Positions 1 through 5,076 of a stretch of DNA of 5,076 nt are shown here, one piece after another. Location: the NCBI GenBank assembly GCA_002407865.1, contig DHPI01000039.1, positions 32,075 through 37,150 of the forward strand, read 5' to 3'. The notes under the pieces were generated by a model, which was not told the DNA's origin, made no database searches, and worked only from the letters and a program-made list of their open reading frames with translations. The translations under genes and the position numbers were made by a program. This DNA comes from Spirochaetia bacterium UBA5368. GTDB taxonomy: Bacteria > Spirochaetota > UBA4802 > UBA5368. Numbering within the stretch: the stretch's first letter is position 1; every line of letters begins with the position of its first letter.

Positions 1-14
1 CACTCTTCCGATCT
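1..14. other. Probable Illumina adapter remnant at contig end
   Basis: Bases 3 to 14 read CTCTTCCGATCT, which is the exact last 12 bases shared by the two standard Illumina TruSeq adapters (reverse complement AGATCGGAAGAG). It lies at the extreme end of the window, where untrimmed adapter would be expected. The base at position 2 is A, whereas the adapter has G, so the match breaks there. Genomic sequence most likely starts at base 15. The last five codons of the partial gene that runs off this edge are therefore not biological. Confidence 0.85.
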
Positions 15-315
15 CTGCAAGGCCTATGGTGGATTCGACTGCGGACACCACCTGCGTTATCCGCGTCACATCGTTATGCGAAGTCAGCCCTATGGTGTAC
101 GACGCGGCCGCAGACGCGCCATACACGCCCATCCATCCGTACCACCATACCTGCGCCCGCGTCTGGCCGACGTTGAACCCGTTCTGTATGTACGCAATCC
201 TTTCGGCCGTATCGGTATCGCGGCTTTTTTCCATGCCCTGCGCAAAGAGCCCCTGCGCCATCACCGCAAGCGCAAGCGCAATTATAACGGTAATCCATCG
301 CATATCGTGCTTCAT
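1..315 (-). CDS. Partial small secreted protein of unknown function (5' end only)
   Basis: An open frame begins at ATG 315-313 and runs without a stop off the left edge (105 codons). Only about residues 1-100 are genomic; residues 101-105 (EIGRV) are translated adapter. The N-terminus is a classic Sec signal peptide: MKHDMRW, a hydrophobic core at about residues 8-20, then LFA|QG with likely signal peptidase I cleavage after residue 25. The mature part starts MEKSRDTDTAERIAYIQNGF and continues with a tryptophan- and glycine-rich stretch (QVWWYGWMGVYGASAAASYT, about residues 55-74) that could be a membrane-associated or second hydrophobic segment. The start is supported by a strong AGGGGGG site six bases upstream. 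It follows the transporter gene by 74 bases on the same strand and may be the last visible member of the operon. I do not recognise the family. It could be a periplasmic or outer-membrane-associated protein; function is unknown. Confidence 0.75.
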   Translation of the reverse strand, partial: MKHDMRWITVIIALALAVMAQGLFAQGMEKSRDTDTAERIAYIQNGFNVGQTRAQVWWYGWMGVYGASAAASYTIGLTSHNDVTRITQVVSAVESTIGLAEIGRV

Positions 316-320
316 CCCAA

Positions 321-334
321 TCCCCCCTGTGTAT
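321..334 (-). promoter_or_regulatory. Ribosome binding site of the secreted-protein gene
   Basis: The minus strand reads ATACACAGGGGGGA, then ATTGGG counted from the last base of that run, then ATG. The G-run is six bases from the start codon, ideal for pairing with the 16S rRNA 3' end. It decides the start at 315, which no other frame in this region can match. The 13-base core ATACACAGGGGGG is repeated exactly upstream of the transporter gene. Confidence 0.7.
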
Positions 335-389
335 TTGTCTGTCTATCAACTCAGCCCAGCGCGCCCCGCCGCGGCTGCCTCCATCGCTT

Positions 390-1616
390 TCATTTATTTT
401 CCGCGCTCTGTATCAGCGGCGACTCCCGCAAAAGCGCCGCCATCACCACGCTGACAAGCATGAGCGCAAGAAATATTATCATGAATGGCGTCATCGAGCC
501 GGTTTCAGGAGAGCGCAGCCTGTCCATCGCGAAAATGAAAATGACGCCGGAGATCTGGCCCGAAAGCAGAATAAGCCCCTGGGTCGTTGATTCGGGCGTA
601 GGGTGTCCCACCTCCGCGCCATACTGAAACCCGATGGGGCCCGCGCTCATAATGAAGAACCCGAGCACGAACGACGCCGCAAGCAGCATGCCATAGCCGG
701 TAAAAAATGTGAGGCCCGCGAGTCCCGGCAGCACGCCTGCCATGGTGATGACGAGGAAAGGCTTTCTTTTGCGTAATTTATCCGAAAGCACCGGCAGTAT
801 GATGGCGCCGATAATCCCGCCGACCATCATCGACGCGCCGATGAATCCTGCCTGTTCCGCATTGATTCCGCGCGGACTCAATATCTGTTCTATCCACGTG
901 GTGACCGCGTTGAACATCCCCAGCCCCATGAAGAAAAGAACCAGCAGCATGATCATGTCGCGGCGCTTCAAGAGCCCGGCAAGCCCGGCAAAGAAGTTGA
1001 ATCCTTCCTCTTCTTCGGGAACGGCTGTGGGCGGCGTCGGCGGATTGTCCCGCACAAGTACGAGAAACAGTACCGCCGCGATAACCGAGGATATGCCGTA
1101 TATCATGAGCATTCCCTTCATGGCATACGCCGCGTATAGCACGGGGGTCACTCCCAGCGCCACGATGATGCCGACATACTGCGAAAGCACCGCAAGTCCC
1201 GCGGCGGTCGCGCGCTCCTCGACGGGAAACCACTTCGCGCCGACCTTCGTCATGGCATTGATGATGAACGGCTGCGCCACCGCAAGCCCGAACTGAGATA
1301 TAAGCACCGCCGTGTAATCCGACGCATATATCCCCTTGACAAGCCCGAACACGCCCATGAGCGCCGCGCCGATGCCGACACCGATGCGCAAACCGAACCT
1401 GTCGATGACATACGATGCCGGTATGCACAGCGCCAGGTACACAATCATATATGTCATTGAAAGAAATCCTATCTGCAGCGGCGTAACGCCGTAAAAACGC
1501 GCGGCCTCTCCCGTAATCGGCGCGAAGTTCACCCAGTGCACCTCTACCATCGCGTCGACGATGGCAAACAGCAGCAGCACGATCCACCTGTATCCGTAGA
1601 CCTTCACCTTCTCCAT
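390..1616 (-). CDS. FLVCR-type major facilitator superfamily transporter
   Basis: A complete 408-residue inner-membrane protein with about 12 hydrophobic helices in two halves. They are separated by a cytoplasmic loop rich in Pro and Glu (about residues 190-220, with a PPTPPTAVPEEEEG stretch). MFS motif A is seen at residues 69-79 (VIDRFGLR) and in degenerate form at 277-285 (LSDKLRKRK). The protein lines up from memory with animal FLVCR1/FLVCR2 over much of its length: FYGVTPLQIGFLSMTYM (41-57) against FYGV..LH/QIDWLSMVYM; AQPFI (114-118) against AQVFI/AQPFI; GPIGFQYGAEVGHP (326-339) against LPLGFEFAVEITYP; and SGQISGVIF (352-360) against SAQIFGILF. FLVCR proteins move choline, ethanolamine or heme; the bacterial substrate is not known. 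The gene starts 60 bases after the phosphoesterase stop and ends with TGA at 392-390. An oxalate/formate-type or other organic solute MFS is the fallback reading, but the motif matches favour FLVCR. Confidence 0.9.
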   Translation of the reverse strand: MEKVKVYGYRWIVLLLFAIVDAMVEVHWVNFAPITGEAARFYGVTPLQIGFLSMTYMIVYLALCIPASYVIDRFGLRIGVGIGAALMGVFGLVKGIYASDYTAVLISQFGLAVAQPFIINAMTKVGAKWFPVEERATAAGLAVLSQYVGIIVALGVTPVLYAAYAMKGMLMIYGISSVIAAVLFLVLVRDNPPTPPTAVPEEEEGFNFFAGLAGLLKRRDMIMLLVLFFMGLGMFNAVTTWIEQILSPRGINAEQAGFIGASMMVGGIIGAIILPVLSDKLRKRKPFLVITMAGVLPGLAGLTFFTGYGMLLAASFVLGFFIMSAGPIGFQYGAEVGHPTPESTTQGLILLSGQISGVIFIFAMDRLRSPETGSMTPFMIIFLALMLVSVVMAALLRESPLIQSAENK

Positions 1617-1632
1617 AGCCCCCCCTGTGTAT
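1617..1632 (-). promoter_or_regulatory. Ribosome binding site of the transporter gene, unusually close to ATG
   Basis: The minus strand reads ATACACAGGGGGGG, CT, ATG. A seven-G run ends only two bases before the start codon, so productive pairing must use its upstream part (AGGGGG, spacing about four). A GTG at codon 4 would give about 11 bases of spacing and is a possible alternative start, but the ATG at 1616 keeps the usual short charged N-terminus (MEKVKVYGYRW) and is preferred. The core is identical to the site of the next gene. Confidence 0.6.
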
Positions 1633-1659
1633 GTGATACTATTTTATGTTTTATGCCGA

Positions 1660-1674
1660 GCGCGGCGGCCGCGC
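1660..1674 (-). other. Short GC hairpin just after the phosphoesterase stop codon
   Basis: On the minus strand GCGCGG, loop CCG, CCGCGC forms a perfect 6-bp all-GC stem beginning three bases after the TAG of the phosphoesterase gene. It is followed by an AT-rich stretch (CATAAAACATAAAATAG) and not by a U tract, so it is not a standard intrinsic terminator. It may slow ribosomes or protect the upstream mRNA end, or simply reflect GC-rich sequence (it includes a NotI-like GCGGCCGC palindrome). Confidence 0.3.
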
Positions 1675-1676
1675 GC

Positions 1677-2699
1677 CTATACGCGGATGCGCGCAAACAC
1701 GCCAAAGTGATCGGACGCGTGCACGCCCTCGTACCGCGCTGTACAGCAGAGCCCTGCGTCGAGAATATCCGATTCGCGAAGTATATCATTGACGAGAATA
1801 TAGTCAATCCTGCGCGGCTCGAGCTCGTCGAGCGCGTGCAGATGGTCATACGGGTTTTCAAACAGCGCCGTCTCATCGACGCGATAATGCTTTATGAGAT
1901 TTCCGTTGCGGGCAGGGTCCCAGGTGCTGCCGGGTGAATTCCTTACCGCGGAAAACACGTCGCGGAATCCCCGGTCGAGCAGGTGTCTCGTCTCAGGCCA
2001 TCCGTGCTCCGCGTTCAGGTCGCCCATGACGATAAGCGGGCTTCCGGGGGGCACCTTTTTTTCGAGCCACGCGGCAAGTCGTACGGCCTCTTTCATCTTC
2101 CAGGCCCTGTCGCGCTCAATCAATTTCTTCGCCGCGGCCAGCTGTTTTTCGGTGTATCCGTAACGCCCGGCCAGCCGCTCGAGTTCTTCATCGGCGGTAT
2201 CCAGGCGCGGCGACGCGTGCCAGTGCGTCACCGCGATATACACGTCGCGGCCGTGCACACGTATCGATCCGAGCACCGCCTGCGTGAGGTTGCCGGTGTG
2301 CATCGAGACATGGTTATACGCAAATCCGCCCCCGCCCAGGTGAACGCGCCCCGCAAACCTTAGCGAAAGTCCTCGCCGCGCGAGTATGACATCTCCCTCC
2401 CGGAGATTTACGGGGACGCCGAATGGGCCGAGGCGAAGCCCCGACACGCCGATATGCCACACAAAGTCACAGCCGGTTTCGGCGGCAAGACGTTTTGCGT
2501 AAAACGGCAGCGGATTTGCCTCGTTCACGGCAATGACATCGGGCGACAGCTCCCGTATGCAGGCGACAAGGGCGCTGAAACGCCGCTCGCGAACATCATC
2601 GGGCTCGAAGGATTCCATCCTTACAACACCCCTGTAGGTAAGCCCCGACCAGACATTAATGGTCATGAGGCAAAGTTCCTGCTGTGATTGTTTCTTCAT
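1677..2699 (-). CDS. Endonuclease/exonuclease/phosphatase (EEP) family hydrolase
   Basis: A complete 340-residue metal-dependent phosphoesterase of the EEP fold (the DNase I, exonuclease III, sphingomyelinase and inositol phosphatase superfamily). All hallmark motifs are present in order: metal-site Asn15 (TINVWSG), Glu60 (AVNEAN), His159 (VTHWHA), Asp227/Asn229 (MGDLNA), Asp299 (RRIDYI), and catalytic Asp330-His331 (ASDHFG), so it should be active. There is no signal peptide or membrane segment, hence a cytoplasmic enzyme. A charged helical insert (about residues 165-215) precedes GDLNA. The ATG overlaps the kinase TGA by four bases (ATGA), and no convincing Shine-Dalgarno sequence precedes it (TTGAATAAATCCCA), so translation is probably coupled to the kinase. 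The stop is TAG at 1679-1677. In this family sequence alone does not separate nucleases from sugar-phosphate, phospholipid or cyclic phosphodiester hydrolases. The operon context argues for a small phosphorylated metabolite over DNA repair; that is inference. Confidence 0.93.
   Translation of the reverse strand: MKKQSQQELCLMTINVWSGLTYRGVVRMESFEPDDVRERRFSALVACIRELSPDVIAVNEANPLPFYAKRLAAETGCDFVWHIGVSGLRLGPFGVPVNLREGDVILARRGLSLRFAGRVHLGGGGFAYNHVSMHTGNLTQAVLGSIRVHGRDVYIAVTHWHASPRLDTADEELERLAGRYGYTEKQLAAAKKLIERDRAWKMKEAVRLAAWLEKKVPPGSPLIVMGDLNAEHGWPETRHLLDRGFRDVFSAVRNSPGSTWDPARNGNLIKHYRVDETALFENPYDHLHALDELEPRRIDYILVNDILRESDILDAGLCCTARYEGVHASDHFGVFARIRV
2696..2699 (-). other. ATGA stop/start overlap between kinase and phosphoesterase genes
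   Basis: On the minus strand bases 2699-2696 read ATGA: ATG begins the phosphoesterase and TGA ends the kinase. With no good ribosome binding site upstream, this is the typical arrangement for translational coupling and indicates that the two proteins are made together in similar amounts. Confidence 0.85.
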
Positions 2700-4312
2700 T
2701 GGGATTTATTCAACGTATGAAATGCCCTGCGGTTATTAGCATACAATCCCTTGAATATGGAGAATCCCCTGTCGTACACATCGCGGTATGCGCCGCGCGG
2801 CAGGTAGGCGTGCTTTACCGGTATCATGGCCTTCGCCTTTTCAAACGACGTAAAAAGGCCGAGGCCTACCGCTATCACCACGGCGGCGCCGAGCGCACCG
2901 GCGTTCTGTGGATTTTCTATCGTTTCGATTTGCCTGCCGGTCACGTCCGCCATTATCTGGCACCATACGTCGGAATGAGCGCCGCCCCCGACGAAACGTA
3001 CGCTCTCCCTGCGCGGCACCCTTTTCTCGACGGCCTCGAGGAGCCACCGCTTGTGGTAGGCAACCCCCTCGAGCACCGCGCGTATCATCATTCGCTTGCC
3101 GGTATTCAGGCCGATATTAAAAAACATCGCCCTCGCGTACGGATCTTCGCGCGGCGCCCTGTTACCCTGCAGCCACGGCGTGAAGATGACGCCGCCGGCG
3201 CCGGGCTCCGATTCGTTGACCACGCTGCTGAGGTACTCGTAGAGGCTGGCATACCCGCTTTGCGTTTCGCAGATATGCCGCGCCTGGAGGTACATGCCGA
3301 TCTCGTCGAGGGCGAGATGGTCGCGGACCCATTTGAGGCACAGGCCCGAGGTTTCCTGTTCGGCGATATAATTGTAATATGAGGGAATCGCGCCACGTAT
3401 CGACGCGATAAAATTCTGTATGTCAACCATGCGCGTATCGACGCACGAGCTTACCCACCCCGACGTACCCACGTAGATATTCGTGTCGTAGAGGTCAAGA
3501 CAGCCCGCCCCTATCGATATTAGCGACACGTCGCCGCCGCCGCCGAACACGGGCGTGCCGGGAACAAGACCCATTTCTGAGGCGGCCTTTTCCGTAAGCC
3601 CTCCCACCATGTCGGTGGACTGCCGCACCTCGGGCAGATGGTCCATATTGACGCCGACGGTTTTGCACAGCCCCTCGTGCCATCCCGGGCGGCCGGGCCG
3701 GGTGTCGTACAAAAACGTAACATTGGCGGAATCGGGCGTCATGCAGAAATTGCCGGTGCACCGGTGGACCAGGTAATCCTTCACATCGAGCCACTTGTAC
3801 GTGTTCGCGTAGACTTCGGGCTCGTTCTGTTTGACCCACAGGTATTTCCATACGGGGTCCTTCGGCGTTGCCGGGCACCCCCCGGTGATGCGCAGCCAGT
3901 TGAACAGCCGCAGGGCATTACATCCCGCAATCCTGAACAGGCCGTAATGCAGTCCCTCGTCGATCTGTCGCACCGCGCGCGAATCCATGTAGCCCATAGG
4001 GTTCCGCAGCGCAACGCCGTCGGCATCGACCATCACCGAACCCTGCATCTGGCAGCAGAACGAAATCCCCTGTATTTCCACGGCGGGTACGCCCGATTTT
4101 TCAAGCACCAGCCGCGTTCCGGCGCACACGGCATTCCACCAGTCGTCGGCCGCCTGTTCGGCGCCGCCCCCTTCCGTGAAATAAAGCGGGTATTCGACAA
4201 GAGAGCTATCGACGAGCTCGATGCTATCGTCTATGGCGTACAGGCAGGTCTTGTTCCCCGTCGTCCCGATATCGTACGCAAGAACATAGCGGCCGTCATG
4301 CCCCTCATGCAT
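2696..4312 (-). CDS. FGGY-family carbohydrate kinase, xylulokinase-like, substrate unknown
   Basis: A complete 538-residue cytoplasmic kinase of the FGGY family (glycerol, xylulose, ribulose and related kinases), which phosphorylates a sugar or polyol with ATP. The N-terminal FGGY domain has the phosphate-1 loop DIGTTGNK (14-21), the substrate loop QMQG (88-91; xylulokinases have QMHG) and MDSRA (109-113). PKDPVWKYLWVKQNEPEVY (150-168) and TYKWLDVKDYLVHRCTG (171-187) match the xylulokinase pattern. The C-terminal domain has FGGGGDVSL (256-264) with Asp261 as the expected catalytic base, the phosphate-2 loop GTSGWV (282-287), and the adenosine motif FVGGGAHSDVW (440-450) followed by NAGALGAAVV (470-479). 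It is slightly long (family usual about 480-520). It contains about 14 cysteines. The start at 4312 is chosen because AGGGGGA lies eight bases upstream; an upstream in-frame ATG at 4354 lacks a suitable site. It sits 77 bases after the aminotransferase and overlaps the phosphoesterase by ATGA. The substitution in the substrate loop leaves the sugar undefined. Confidence 0.93.
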   Translation of the reverse strand: MHEGHDGRYVLAYDIGTTGNKTCLYAIDDSIELVDSSLVEYPLYFTEGGGAEQAADDWWNAVCAGTRLVLEKSGVPAVEIQGISFCCQMQGSVMVDADGVALRNPMGYMDSRAVRQIDEGLHYGLFRIAGCNALRLFNWLRITGGCPATPKDPVWKYLWVKQNEPEVYANTYKWLDVKDYLVHRCTGNFCMTPDSANVTFLYDTRPGRPGWHEGLCKTVGVNMDHLPEVRQSTDMVGGLTEKAASEMGLVPGTPVFGGGGDVSLISIGAGCLDLYDTNIYVGTSGWVSSCVDTRMVDIQNFIASIRGAIPSYYNYIAEQETSGLCLKWVRDHLALDEIGMYLQARHICETQSGYASLYEYLSSVVNESEPGAGGVIFTPWLQGNRAPREDPYARAMFFNIGLNTGKRMMIRAVLEGVAYHKRWLLEAVEKRVPRRESVRFVGGGAHSDVWCQIMADVTGRQIETIENPQNAGALGAAVVIAVGLGLFTSFEKAKAMIPVKHAYLPRGAYRDVYDRGFSIFKGLYANNRRAFHTLNKSQ

Positions 4313-4320
4313 GGAACAAT

Positions 4321-4327
4321 TCCCCCT
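4321..4327 (-). promoter_or_regulatory. Ribosome binding site that fixes the kinase start
   Basis: The minus strand reads AGGGGGA followed by eight bases (ATTGTTCC) and ATG at 4312-4310. This is the only good site near the gene start and selects the 538-residue product over a 552-residue version starting at 4354. Confidence 0.75.
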
Positions 4328-4347
4328 ATAGCCGGGCCAGACCCCAT

Positions 4348-4362
4348 GCCGCACAGGGCGGC
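4348..4362 (-). other. Small hairpin in the aminotransferase-kinase gap
   Basis: On the minus strand GCCGC, loop CCTGT, GCGGC forms a 5-bp GC stem between the aminotransferase stop and the kinase ribosome binding site. No U tract follows, so it is unlikely to end transcription. It overlaps the rejected upstream ATG of the kinase. The rest of the 77-base gap shows no clear promoter. Confidence 0.25.
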
Positions 4363-4389
4363 GGGCCTTATCCGGGTAGTGTGCGCCGG

Positions 4390-5076
4390 TTATTCTACAT
4401 TTTGCAGTACGCGGTCAAACCTTTCAATCGCATCATCGATCACGTCGTCGGTATCAGCCATTGACGTGTACAGCCTGCTTCCCGCAAGGGTGATAATTCC
4501 TTCGGCGGAAAAGGCGGCGCCCATCTCCTCCATCATTTGCTTGCGCTCACCGACCTCGGTAAATATCTTCGGATTGTTGATGTCCATAAGCATTGCAGCC
4601 GCGGTTTCGAGGTGGCATATCGAACCGTGGTTGAATGCCACGAAGGGAAGGTTGTATTTTTTAATTATGTCATTGAGCCCGCGCGTAATTCTGTCGCCCG
4701 CCTTCCCCGCCTTTATCGGCGCGTTCGTCTCCTCCATCGCGGTAATGGTAAAATAACCGGCCGCGCAGCTCAACGGATTTGCCGACAGGGTGCCGCCGAC
4801 CATTGCGCGTTTTTTAAGGCCCTGTATCCCTGCGGCAAAACATTCCATGATCTCCCGGCGGCCGCCGACGCCCCCCGCCGCTGGATAACCGCCGGCCACG
4901 CACTTGCCGAATATCGTAAGATCGGGCTTCACGCCGAAATATCCCTGCGCGCCGCCGAGCCCCACCCTGAACCCGGTGACAACCTCGTCGAAGATAAGGA
5001 GCGCGCCGAACTCGTCGCAGAGCCGCCGTACGTTCGCGTTAAAATCGCGCGTCACGGGGCGTGTGCCGCTTTCAGG
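4390..5076 (-). CDS. Class III aminotransferase, glutamate-1-semialdehyde aminomutase-like (C-terminal half)
   Basis: The reading frame enters from the right edge (first codons PESGTRP, before an internal GTG at 5055) and ends with TAA at 4392-4390. The 228 visible residues are roughly the C-terminal half of a normal ~430-residue protein. PLP-enzyme landmarks in visible numbering are: LLIFDEVVTGFR (26-37) with Asp30 contacting the cofactor ring nitrogen; LGGAQGYFGVKPDLTIFGK (40-58) with Lys58 as the Schiff-base lysine; and GGTLSANPLSCAAG (94-107) with Thr96 contacting cofactor phosphate. The GGAQxYxGVxPDLT pattern and GTLSxNPL are characteristic of HemL-type enzymes and their relatives. However, no tetrapyrrole genes are near, and the neighbours are a sugar kinase, a phosphoesterase and a transporter. 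A relative acting on another amino sugar, amino acid or amino ketone is therefore as likely as true heme synthesis. The N-terminal substrate-binding region is outside the window, so the call stays at family level. Confidence 0.92.
   Translation of the reverse strand, partial: PESGTRPVTRDFNANVRRLCDEFGALLIFDEVVTGFRVGLGGAQGYFGVKPDLTIFGKCVAGGYPAAGGVGGRREIMECFAAGIQGLKKRAMVGGTLSANPLSCAAGYFTITAMEETNAPIKAGKAGDRITRGLNDIIKKYNLPFVAFNHGSICHLETAAAMLMDINNPKIFTEVGERKQMMEEMGAAFSAEGIITLAGSRLYTSMADTDDVIDDAIERFDRVLQNVE

Noticed and set aside
316..389. Possible terminator in the transporter to secreted-protein gap
   Set aside because: A CAGCC...GGCTG pairing with a GC-rich interior can be drawn on the minus strand, but the stem is imperfect and no U tract follows.
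76..627. Open plus-strand frame of 183 codons
   Set aside because: It is antisense to the secreted-protein gene and the end of the transporter gene, is rich in Arg/Pro/His as expected from the complement of GC-rich coding DNA, and has no ribosome binding site or recognisable domain.
1627..1654. AT-rich stretch (ATAAAACATAAAATAGTAT on the minus strand) as a promoter for the transporter
   Set aside because: TAAAAT or TAGTAT could serve as a -10 box, but the region 16-18 bases upstream is GC-rich with no -35-like sequence; the evidence is too weak to list as a promoter.
4313..4354. Upstream in-frame ATG (4354) as the kinase start
   Set aside because: It lacks a suitable Shine-Dalgarno site and adds 14 residues with no family counterpart; the ATG at 4312 has AGGGGGA at ideal spacing directly before the conserved N-terminus.
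3638..4756. Long plus-strand frame of 372 codons
   Set aside because: It runs antisense across the well-supported kinase and the aminotransferase, spans the gap between them, and has low-complexity composition with no family motifs; a shadow of GC-rich codon bias.

Overview
The window holds five protein-coding genes, all on the minus strand and packed head to tail, so it reads as one transcription unit running from high to low coordinates. GC content is high by eye. Isoleucine ATA codons are common and the ribosome binding sites are unusually G-rich (AGGGGG to AGGGGGGG). The first 14 bases look like leftover Illumina adapter, so the low-coordinate end is probably the end of a contig from a draft or metagenomic assembly. 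This is a bacterial chromosome fragment. The phylum cannot be fixed from sequence alone; a Spirochaetota-like or similar environmental lineage is only a guess.

Layout in transcription order: (1) the C-terminal half of a class III PLP-dependent aminotransferase of the glutamate-1-semialdehyde aminomutase (HemL-like) type, cut by the right edge (5076 to 4390). (2) A complete FGGY-family carbohydrate kinase of 538 aa (4312 to 2696), preceded by a strong ribosome binding site. (3) A complete cytoplasmic endonuclease/exonuclease/phosphatase (EEP) family hydrolase of 340 aa (2699 to 1677), whose ATG overlaps the kinase TGA as ATGA. (4) A complete 12-helix major facilitator transporter of 408 aa (1616 to 390) that strongly resembles the animal FLVCR choline/ethanolamine/heme transporter family. 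(5) The start of a small secreted protein of unknown function (315 to the left edge), interrupted by the adapter remnant.

Taken together the genes look like a small-molecule uptake and catabolism cluster. An importer (FLVCR-like) would bring in a substrate, a kinase would phosphorylate a sugar or polyol, a metal-dependent phosphoesterase would act on a phosphorylated or phosphodiester compound, and an aminotransferase would move or remove an amino group. The substrate is unknown. I recognise no mobile element, CRISPR array, tRNA or rRNA. The four intergenic gaps are all under 80 bases. They hold ribosome binding sites and short GC-rich hairpins, but no convincing U-tract terminator or sigma-70 promoter.
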